Shown here one piece after another: positions 1 through 5,396 of a stretch of DNA of 8,026 bases (positions within the stretch are counted from its first letter, which is position 1; each line of letters starts with the position of its first letter). Below the pieces are notes generated by a model that had not been told where the DNA came from, searched no databases, and saw nothing but the letters and a program-made list of their open reading frames with translations. The translations under genes and the position numbers were made by a program. This DNA comes from Streptomyces griseus (GTDB lineage: Bacteria; Bacteroidota; Bacteroidia; Chitinophagales; Chitinophagaceae): positions 1 through 8,026 of the forward strand of contig CALPIT020000114.1 in NCBI GenBank assembly GCA_943323705.2, in the 5' to 3' direction.

Positions 1-71
1 CCCATATAATACTGCGAAAATAGGCCAAGAATGCGGATAATACTAGGGTTTTAGCCTTTGTTGATAAATAT

Positions 72-89
72 ACTGCGTAAAACTACGTA
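72..89. promoter_or_regulatory. Tandem ACTRCGTA repeat, putative operator
   Basis: ACTGCGTA (72-79) and ACTACGTA (82-89) form a direct repeat with a 10-bp period, one helical turn, so a protein could contact both copies on one face of the DNA. A partial third copy, ACTGCGAA, lies at 11-18. It sits about 60 bp upstream of the promoter at 149-178, a typical position for an activator. That a regulator binds here is inference; the regulator is unknown. Confidence 0.3.
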
Positions 90-129
90 TGGTTTCTGAG
101 CACTAGTACTCGATTTTTGATTTTACGCA
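74..129. repeat. 9-bp inverted repeat enclosing a palindrome
   Basis: TGCGTAAAA (74-82) is perfectly complementary in reverse to TTTTACGCA (121-129). Between the arms is a near-perfect 14-bp palindrome, GAGCACTAGTACTC (98-111, one mismatched pair), centred close to the middle of the larger repeat. The left arm overlaps the tandem ACTRCGTA repeat. It may be a pair of operator half-sites or a transcribed hairpin; no U-tract follows the right arm on the plus strand, so it is not an obvious terminator. Confidence 0.35.
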
Positions 130-148
130 AAAAATGTTTTAAAAATAT

Positions 149-178
149 TTTGATTCGTAATTTTTAACTCTATTTTTG
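149..178 (+). promoter_or_regulatory. Bacteroidota-type promoter for the ECF sigma gene
   Basis: TTTG at 149-152 (-33 element) and TATTTTTG at 171-178, an exact match to the -7 consensus TAnnTTTG, are separated by 18 bp. Transcription would start near 185, giving a leader of about 119 nt before the sigma start at 304. The consensus is established for the Bacteroidota primary sigma factor; its use here is inferred from sequence. Confidence 0.6.
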
Positions 179-211
179 AAGTCCAATATCCAATCGAAGT
201 GAAAAGCCGCC

Positions 212-265
212 ATGAGTTACTACAAAGCAGCTTCCGCGAAAATTCTCTCTCTTTTGGAATATTAA
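212..265 (+). CDS. Possible 17-codon leader ORF (uORF)
   Basis: An ATG at 212 opens a 17-codon frame, MSYYKAASAKILSLLEY, ending in TAA at 263-265. It lies within the predicted leader of the sigma gene and in a different frame, 38 nt before the sigma start. The peptide has a short basic/hydrophobic stretch. The segment TTCC(GCG)AAAA at 232-242 could pair with TTTTGGAA at 252-259, so translation of this ORF would open that weak hairpin. It may be a regulatory uORF, a tiny protein or chance. No clear ribosome binding site is visible, although this phylum seldom uses one. Confidence 0.2.
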   Translation: MSYYKAASAKILSLLEY

Positions 266-303
266 ACCAAAAATCCTTTAACCAATTAAAACCTGTAGTT
301 ATC

Positions 304-885
304 ATGAAAAATCTTTCTACTCTAACCGATCAACAATTAGTACGTTCTTACATGGACGGAAATGCAAATGCTCTTTCTGAATTAGTTGAGCGTTACAAAG
401 ACAAAATTTTCACATCTATTTACTTATTAGTAAAAGACAAGTATTTAGCTGAAGACATTTTCCAGGATGTGTTTATCCGTATTATCGACACTTTAAGAAA
501 TGGTCGTTATACAGACGAAGGTAAATTCTTACCATGGGCAATGCGTATCGCTCACAACATGTGTGTTGATCATTTCAGAAAAGTAAAAAGAAGCCCAAGC
601 ATCAAAACCAGCGATGATCATGATATTTTCGAAGTATTGAACTTCTCTGAAGCCGGTGCTGATCAAAAAATTATGGCTGGTCAAAGTCACGACCGTGTTA
701 GAAAGATGGTAGACATGCTTCCTGAAGATCAAAAAGAAGTTATCATCTTACGTCACTATGCTGATTTAAGCTTTAAAGAAATCGCTGATTTGACCAACTG
801 CAGCATCAACACTGCTTTAGGAAGAATGCGTTATGGTTTGATTAACCTTCGCAAAATGATGACAGAAAAACAAATCGCCCTTTAA
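304..885 (+). CDS. ECF-type RNA polymerase sigma factor (sigma-70 family)
   Basis: This 193-residue protein is a two-domain extracytoplasmic-function sigma factor, which directs RNA polymerase to alternative promoters. Sigma region 2 spans about 21-94, with the core-binding motif AEDIFQDVFIRI (49-60) and the -10-binding segment W78-AMRIAHNMCVDHFRK. Region 4, an HTH for the -35 element, spans about 128-184 and includes LPEDQKEVIILRHY and SFKEIADLTNCSINTALGRM. The length is normal for the family. I chose the ATG at 304: the frame is open back to a GTG at 199, but the extra 35 residues are unlike sigma factors. No anti-sigma gene is linked; the next gene is convergent. Eight of its 14 arginine codons are CGT and one is CGC, whereas the 502-residue gene at 5397-6905 favours AGA, hinting at strong expression. 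Family assignment is firm; the regulon is unknown. Confidence 0.93.
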   Translation: MKNLSTLTDQQLVRSYMDGNANALSELVERYKDKIFTSIYLLVKDKYLAEDIFQDVFIRIIDTLRNGRYTDEGKFLPWAMRIAHNMCVDHFRKVKRSPSIKTSDDHDIFEVLNFSEAGADQKIMAGQSHDRVRKMVDMLPEDQKEVIILRHYADLSFKEIADLTNCSINTALGRMRYGLINLRKMMTEKQIAL

Positions 886-912
886 TATTTTTGTATACCC
901 CTGAAACCATTT

Positions 913-949
913 AGCAACTCTCATTCATTTGAGAGTTGCTATTTTTTTT
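913..949 (+). terminator. Rho-independent terminator of the sigma gene
   Basis: A perfect 11-bp stem, AGCAACTCTCA (913-923) with TGAGAGTTGCT (930-940), has a 6-nt loop and is followed by A and eight Ts (942-949). It begins 27 nt after the sigma stop. The same bases carry the end of convergent dsbD: its stop codon (939-941) is in the stem's right arm, and its last Lys-Lys codons are the U-tract. On the minus strand no U-run follows the stem, so it should terminate only rightward transcription. Confidence 0.85.
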
Positions 950-2933
950 GGAAAGTCTCAAGTCCGCAAGTTAACCACTTCAAATAATCAGATTTACTAT
1001 CCGTATAACCAACAGGATGATTCAATAAAACCTCTTCAGTGTTGATGATCGCATATAAAGGCTGTGCGTTGTTAGCAAAATTCTCCGTTTCAAAAGTGGC
1101 CCATAAATCTCCGTAAGTAACGATTTCTTTATTAGCACCATCTTTTGTTTTGTAAGTAAACTGTTGTGATACAGGCAACGCTTTTTTATCATCAACATAC
1201 AATGAAACAACAATAAAATTATCTACCATCATTTTATTTACCTCAGCATCACTCCAGATATTCTCTTCTGTTCTTCTGCAATTCACACAGGCATAGCCCG
1301 TAAAGTCGAGTAAAATGGGCTTTTTCTCTGCTTTTGCCATTTCTAACCCTTCTGTGTAATCCTTTGTGCATCTCAGATTGAAAATACAATCTGATTTCTT
1401 TTCGTAAATGCTATAATATAACGGTGGCGGGAAGCCGCTGATTAATTTCAAATTGGCCCATTTGGTATTCGTAATTCCGGGAATCAAATACAACGTGAAA
1501 AGTAACACCAGATAACCCAATATTTTTCTGGCTTTTGTAATATTTGGATAAAGACTATCGTGCTTGAATTTAATCTTCCCCAAAATATATAAACTCAATA
1601 AAAATCCTACAATAATCCAAACACCGATAAAAATTTCTCTTTTTAAAATACCCCAATGTTTTACCAAATCGGCATTCGATAAAAATTTAAATGCCAGTGC
1701 CAGTTCAAGGAATCCTAAAACAACTTTCACGGTATTTAACCAGCCACCTGATTTGGGTATAGAATGTAACCATTTAGGGAACATAGCAAACAGCGCAAAT
1801 GGCAATGCCAAAGCCAATCCAAATCCTCCCATACCGAAAGTAAGTTGCATGGCTCCCCCATTTGTTGCCAAAGAACCAGCGAGTAGAGAACCTAAAATAG
1901 GACCCGTACAAGAAAATGAAACCAACGCCAAAGTCAAGGCCATAAAGAAAATACCCAAGATATTTCCAACTCCTGCTTTGCTATCTGCACCGGATGAAAT
2001 GCCTGCCGGCAGAGTGATTTCATAAAACCCAAAAAATGAAAAAGCGAAAAATACAAATACAATAAAGAAGACAACATTCAAATAAACGTTCGTGGAGATG
2101 TTATTTAAAAATTCAGGATTGATAGAATCTAAAAAATGAAACGGCAAACTCAATAATACATAAATCAAGAAGATAAAAAAGCCATATAAAAAAGCATTTG
2201 AAACGCCTTCTTTTTTTGAATGTGCTTTTTTGGTGAAAAATGAAACGGTTAATGGAATCATTGGAAACACACAAGGAGTGAGCAAAGCAATCAATCCGCC
2301 CAAAAAGCCAATAAAGAAAATGCCCATCAAACTTTTCGACATGGTATCTTCTTCCGGTTGTTGAGCAACACCACATTGGCTTAGCGGTTTATTAATATCA
2401 ATCGAAGGCTTCAAAATAGAAAACGTTTTTTCTGCTGATGCACTTTGATTGATAACTACTTTAATTTTCTGTTCATCAGTGATAAAATTGTTACCACTGG
2501 CGGCTTCATATTTTAAGAGGATTTTTATTGCAGCAGGAAAAACAGCATTACAGGTAACCAATTGAGTAAATACAAGGCTATCTTGATAAACGAGCTTTTG
2601 TTTGTTTTCAAAAACTTCATCATTGATACTTGCCGTTTTGGAACTTATTACTAATTTTTCTGCACTTAAAGTTGAGTCATCAATAAATACAACTGGACCA
2701 GCTAACTCTTCTACGACATCAGTTGCATAAATATGCCAAGATTTGGGTATTTCTCCCTTAACCGACAACTTGATTTGAGTATCATTTAGTTTTTCAAAAC
2801 CGACGGTCCATTTAATTGGAGCAGCATCCAATGTTCCACTGGAAACAGACATCGTTGTGCTGTCCTGAGCAGATGTAATGATTGAGAATAAAAAAGCTAC
2901 AAAAAGAAGGGGAATTGATTTATACACGTTCAT
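939..2933 (-). CDS. dsbD: Thiol:disulfide interchange protein DsbD
   Basis: DsbD carries electrons from cytoplasmic thioredoxin across the inner membrane to periplasmic thiol proteins. The 664-residue product has a signal peptide (about 1-22), an N-terminal alpha-like domain (about 25-175, with WHIYA at 66-70), a multi-helix transmembrane domain (about 200-490) and a C-terminal thioredoxin-like domain (about 525-655). The membrane cysteines are present as TPC (C221) and FSC (C342), and the C-terminal pair is C549-V-N-C552. C516 and C522 lie in the linker. The alpha domain has only C128 (TCNAVF) where a cysteine pair is expected, so it looks degenerate. The start is ATG at 2933, with no Shine-Dalgarno sequence. 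It is 53 bp upstream of the neighbouring small gene's stop, which encodes an intact alpha domain, and a hairpin lies between them. Identity is very secure. Confidence 0.93.
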   Translation of the reverse strand: MNVYKSIPLLFVAFLFSIITSAQDSTTMSVSSGTLDAAPIKWTVGFEKLNDTQIKLSVKGEIPKSWHIYATDVVEELAGPVVFIDDSTLSAEKLVISSKTASINDEVFENKQKLVYQDSLVFTQLVTCNAVFPAAIKILLKYEAASGNNFITDEQKIKVVINQSASAEKTFSILKPSIDINKPLSQCGVAQQPEEDTMSKSLMGIFFIGFLGGLIALLTPCVFPMIPLTVSFFTKKAHSKKEGVSNAFLYGFFIFLIYVLLSLPFHFLDSINPEFLNNISTNVYLNVVFFIVFVFFAFSFFGFYEITLPAGISSGADSKAGVGNILGIFFMALTLALVSFSCTGPILGSLLAGSLATNGGAMQLTFGMGGFGLALALPFALFAMFPKWLHSIPKSGGWLNTVKVVLGFLELALAFKFLSNADLVKHWGILKREIFIGVWIIVGFLLSLYILGKIKFKHDSLYPNITKARKILGYLVLLFTLYLIPGITNTKWANLKLISGFPPPLYYSIYEKKSDCIFNLRCTKDYTEGLEMAKAEKKPILLDFTGYACVNCRRTEENIWSDAEVNKMMVDNFIVVSLYVDDKKALPVSQQFTYKTKDGANKEIVTYGDLWATFETENFANNAQPLYAIINTEEVLLNHPVGYTDSKSDYLKWLTCGLETFQKK

Positions 2934-2938
2934 GTTGT

Positions 2939-2970
2939 AAAAATAAAAAATCCCGATTGATTTCGGGATT
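2939..2970 (-). terminator. Terminator-like hairpin between the alpha-domain gene and dsbD
   Basis: AATCCCGA (2949-2956) and TCGGGATT (2963-2970) form an 8-bp stem with a 6-nt loop. Read on the minus strand, the stem is followed by TTTTTTATTTTT (2950-2939), so it is a rho-independent terminator for the gene at 2987-3442. The dsbD ATG (2933) starts only 5 nt after the T-rich run. I see no TAnnTTTG box in the 53-bp gap, so dsbD may depend on read-through (attenuation) or on a promoter inside the upstream gene. Confidence 0.7.
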
Positions 2971-2986
2971 AGATTTGAAATTAAAG

Positions 2987-3442
2987 TTATTTACTTTCCA
3001 ACTTGATGGAAAATGGAATTTCTTTTGGAGGTAGGCATCTTTTGTCATTACAAACCATGAACAAAACTGAACCTTTAATTACTGTATTGGCCGTTGATTT
3101 CACATTTACTTTCTGCACAAAATCAACTTTTCCATTGTAAAATTTAAGAGTTGATTTGAAATTTGCATCATAATGACTTTCTAGTTTACCAATTTCTTTC
3201 ACTTTGCCATCTAATTTGACCAATGGATTTTTTACAAATGTAAAGCTAGTGGGTTCGGGCCCCTCGCCTGCATCTTGCGCGTAGATGTGCCAGTTTCCAT
3301 CAACAGCGGCGCTCATGTGAAGCTCATATTGCTTGGCAGAAATTTTCTTTGCAGTGAATGTCCAGGAAACTGGATTTTCAACTTGAGCAAAGGCAAAGTT
3401 TATGGCAAACAAGAACATTAATGCAAAAAATATTTTTTTCAT
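2987..3442 (-). CDS. Secreted standalone DsbD N-terminal (alpha) domain protein
   Basis: This 151-residue protein has a clear signal peptide (1-19, cleavage probably AFA|Q20) followed by one domain resembling the periplasmic alpha domain of DsbD, an immunoglobulin-like fold that passes electrons to substrate thiol proteins. Shared features with the dsbD product next door are WHIYAQ (51-56) and the C-terminal strand. The active-site pair is intact as C131-NDKR-C136 followed by LPP. By analogy it would be reduced by DsbD and then reduce periplasmic or cytochrome-maturation partners. It has no membrane helix after the signal, so it should be soluble in the periplasm or lipid-free. It lies just upstream of dsbD on the same strand. 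The domain assignment is confident; the direct partnership is inference. No promoter matching TAnnTTTG was found in the 151-bp gap upstream. Confidence 0.82.
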   Translation of the reverse strand: MKKIFFALMFLFAINFAFAQVENPVSWTFTAKKISAKQYELHMSAAVDGNWHIYAQDAGEGPEPTSFTFVKNPLVKLDGKVKEIGKLESHYDANFKSTLKFYNGKVDFVQKVNVKSTANTVIKGSVLFMVCNDKRCLPPKEIPFSIKLESK

Positions 3443-3477
3443 GTGTTTATTTTAATTTTTCGTTATTGTCACATGTT

Positions 3478-3528
3478 ATACCCTAGATACTAATCCCCGT
3501 ATGTTGTGAGACTTTCTCTTATGGGTAT
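3478..3528. promoter_or_regulatory. Putative operator between purQ and the alpha-domain gene
   Basis: ATACCC (3478-3483) and GGGTAT (3523-3528) form a spaced inverted repeat. On the minus strand, 3496-3480 reads GGATTAGTATCTAGGGT, closely resembling GGATAATACTAGGGT at 35-49 upstream of the sigma gene. It lies 36-86 bp before the start at 3442, a promoter-proximal place. A shared DNA-binding regulator is a reasonable inference, but the regulator is unknown and the match is short. Confidence 0.25.
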
Positions 3529-3593
3529 TTCATAATTTTTTTTTAGCGATTGTAAATATATACACTCAATATTTTTATTTGAACTAATAAATG

Positions 3594-4277
3594 TTAAATC
3601 ATCACATCATCTAACTGAAACAGAGTGTTAAAGACCATTTTTCCATCTTGATTGGCCAAATCCTTGCTGCAGGCTCTTTCCGGATGTGGCATCATACCAA
3701 AAACATTTCTGTTTTCATTACAAATACCGGCGATGTTGTCTGTAGTGCCATTCGGATTGGCTGCAGGAGTAATCTCGCCATTTTCATTGCAATACTTGTA
3801 AATAATCTGATTATTGGCATATAATTGATCAAGAACTGATTTTTCTGCAAAATATCGGCCCTCTCCGTGAGCAATTGGAATTTGCAAAGGCTTCTGAGAC
3901 GAATCAAGCATATCTTTCAAATACACATTTTTACAAATAAACTGCTGGTTCGCATTTTTCAGCAACACGCCAGGAAGCAATCCGCTTTCGCAAAGTATCT
4001 GAAATCCATTACAAACGCCAAGTACTTTACCTCCATTATTGGCAAAATCAATTACACTTTGCATCATCGGGCTAAAACGTGCGATAGCGCCGCATCTCAA
4101 GTAATCTCCATAGCTAAATCCACCGGGTAAAACGATACAATCTTCAGTAGAAAACATACTGATATCCTTGTCTTTATGCCAAAGTGTGATGACTTCTTTA
4201 TTCAAATCATGCTGCAAAGCTTCGATCATGTCTCTATCGCAGTTTGAACCTGGGAAAACGACTACTCCAAATTTCAT
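3594..4277 (-). CDS. purQ: Phosphoribosylformylglycinamidine synthase subunit PurQ (glutaminase)
   Basis: PurQ is the class I glutamine amidotransferase that releases ammonia from glutamine for conversion of FGAR to FGAM, the fourth step of de novo purine synthesis, in complex with PurS and PurL in the cytoplasm. The 227-residue length is normal. The N-terminus KFGVVVFPGSNCDRD is diagnostic. PGGFSYGDYLRCGAIA (51-66) forms the oxyanion region, the nucleophile is Cys89 in GVCNGFQIL, and the His198-x-Glu200 pair completes the triad in MMPHPERA. I chose ATG at 4277; a longer frame opens at TTG 4307, but it overlaps the predicted promoter and adds ten atypical residues. A separate PurQ implies the three-subunit PurSLQ enzyme and not the large fused PurL of many Gram-negatives. 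Neither purS nor purL is in this window. Confidence 0.95.
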   Translation of the reverse strand: MKFGVVVFPGSNCDRDMIEALQHDLNKEVITLWHKDKDISMFSTEDCIVLPGGFSYGDYLRCGAIARFSPMMQSVIDFANNGGKVLGVCNGFQILCESGLLPGVLLKNANQQFICKNVYLKDMLDSSQKPLQIPIAHGEGRYFAEKSVLDQLYANNQIIYKYCNENGEITPAANPNGTTDNIAGICNENRNVFGMMPHPERACSKDLANQDGKMVFNTLFQLDDVMI

Positions 4278-4304
4278 GTCTAATGTTTTAATTGTAAGGT
4301 GCCG

Positions 4305-4338
4305 CAAATTTACATTAAGCCCATTAATGTATCACAAA
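4305..4338 (-). promoter_or_regulatory. Bacteroidota-type promoter for purQ
   Basis: On the minus strand, TTTG (4338-4335) and TAAATTTG (4312-4305), an exact TAnnTTTG match, are separated by 22 bp, at the long end of the tolerated range. Transcription would start near 4298, giving a leader of about 20 nt. The -33 element lies inside the last codons of the upstream gene (stop 4326-4324), so purQ can be expressed independently of it. No purine-riboswitch sequence is visible in so short a leader. Confidence 0.5.
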
Positions 4339-5310
4339 ATAATATCCCATAATTGTGGCTAAAATAAAAAGTGACCAGTGAGAAAATACTGGGAACCATC
4401 TTCTGCCGGGAAAATGGAAGGAAGAAGCGGCTATTACGGAAAGCGGAATGATCGTTAACAGGTAAAAACCCATGCTGGAATGGGTATTTAAAAATGGAAG
4501 CATTAATGCAAAAAACAAAAACAGGAAAAATATCGTCCAGCTTTTACGAGATTGTACCAGTAGTTTTCTCATATTGTTCTGTATAAACACAAAACCAATG
4601 AAAACAGTTATCAAAATAATAACCAAAGCTATCCAATCATAAATAGAAAATTGAATATTCGGGATACTGATGCCTAGAATGGGGTTTAATAATTTGACAT
4701 TATATTTCATTAAGAAAATAGCAGACCAAAACAAATAAATTGGTGTGATTACTCCAAGAATTACAATGACCCACTCTGGTAATCTAAATGCCCTAGTAAT
4801 GCTCAAACCAATAAATATCAACAACAAAAAAACAATAGAAGGAAAATAAATCAACATGCTTAAGCCTAGCATCAAACCTATGTTGTAAAATGTTTTATTG
4901 GCTTCATGTACATGTTGCAATTTGCAAAGCCTTGCGATGACCAATATAAGTAATGTAGCTACAATCATTACCGGACTCAACACGTACCATTGTGAAAACA
5001 AAGATGTGAGCAATAAATAACACATAGCCGTGAGGTGATTGGGCTTAGGGTATAATTTATTCTTGTTTACAATTTCATTTAACAATAAAGACTGAACGTA
5101 AAGCAACAAAAAAGCCAGTACAGCAAACATCAATTTATTGCCTTTGAATGCTATATTTAGTGAATCAATACAAATTTTGTACAAATAACTATCCTCTTTA
5201 GTTATGGTAGGCATGACGGGATGCATGAACATCGGCCATTTAATCATCAATCCATAAATCAACAACAAGAAATTATTAAAAGGGAGATTTGATTTAAAGT
5301 TGCCTAACAC
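4324..5310 (-). CDS. DUF6427-like integral membrane protein
   Basis: This 328-residue protein is strongly hydrophobic, with about nine or ten predicted membrane segments (roughly 12-27, 60-78, 94-107, 110-128, 143-172, 180-200, 224-243, 258-275, 280-297, 309-326). It resembles the Bacteroidota-restricted DUF6427 family, judged by the overall layout, the short N-terminal stretch before the first helix and the RLPEW motif (176-180). No enzymatic residues stand out and the function is unknown. The start is probably GTG at 5310: the frame is open further upstream but holds no ATG, and the next internal Met is residue 22, inside the first helix. The gene ends 46 bp before purQ. The family name is from memory of its appearance, not a search. 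Confidence 0.7.
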   Translation of the reverse strand: MLGNFKSNLPFNNFLLLIYGLMIKWPMFMHPVMPTITKEDSYLYKICIDSLNIAFKGNKLMFAVLAFLLLYVQSLLLNEIVNKNKLYPKPNHLTAMCYLLLTSLFSQWYVLSPVMIVATLLILVIARLCKLQHVHEANKTFYNIGLMLGLSMLIYFPSIVFLLLIFIGLSITRAFRLPEWVIVILGVITPIYLFWSAIFLMKYNVKLLNPILGISIPNIQFSIYDWIALVIILITVFIGFVFIQNNMRKLLVQSRKSWTIFFLFLFFALMLPFLNTHSSMGFYLLTIIPLSVIAASSFHFPGRRWFPVFSHWSLFILATIMGYYFVIH

Positions 5311-5396
5311 AATTAGAATGATTTGTTTAAATGATAGTTGACTGCAAAAATGCTTAAATAATTGAACTTAAAAAAATGTGATTCATGCTTTGAACT

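Larger units (their letters stand above)
1..148. other. Non-coding left edge
   Basis: No supported gene lies here. All three plus-strand frames close quickly (stops at 7-9, 21-23 and 38-40). A minus-strand ATG at 5-3 could open a gene leaving the window, but five bases cannot support that. The stretch is rich in short related words: ATACTGCG occurs at 9-16 and 70-77, and ATAATACT at 6-13 and 37-44. It also contains the tandem ACTRCGTA repeat and the inverted repeat listed separately. It therefore looks like a regulatory region serving the sigma gene, an unseen gene to the left, or both. Confidence 0.5.

Noticed and set aside
199..303. GTG-initiated N-terminal extension of the sigma factor
   Set aside because: The 35 extra residues do not resemble a sigma N-terminus, while ATG 304 gives the standard ECF length.
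123..305. 60-residue minus-strand ORF opposite the sigma leader
   Set aside because: It covers the promoter and leader of the sigma gene, has no recognisable domain and no promoter of its own, and its composition looks like translated AT-rich non-coding DNA.
913..940. The hairpin as a bidirectional terminator also ending dsbD
   Set aside because: On the minus strand the stem is followed by AAATGG and not a U-run, so only the plus-strand direction is supported.
1564..2025. 153-residue plus-strand ORF inside dsbD
   Set aside because: It lies entirely antisense to the well-supported membrane domain of DsbD; its low-complexity Pro/Ala/Asn/Lys composition is what the reverse of hydrophobic codons gives.
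3867..4130. 87-residue plus-strand ORF inside purQ
   Set aside because: It is antisense to the catalytic region of PurQ and has no sign of independent selection or a promoter.
4278..4307. TTG-initiated ten-residue extension of PurQ
   Set aside because: The extension overlaps the predicted -7 box, and PurQ proteins begin at the KFGVVVFPGSNCD motif.
4278..4323. Purine riboswitch before purQ
   Set aside because: The leader after the inferred start is only about 20 nt and shows no aptamer-like helices.
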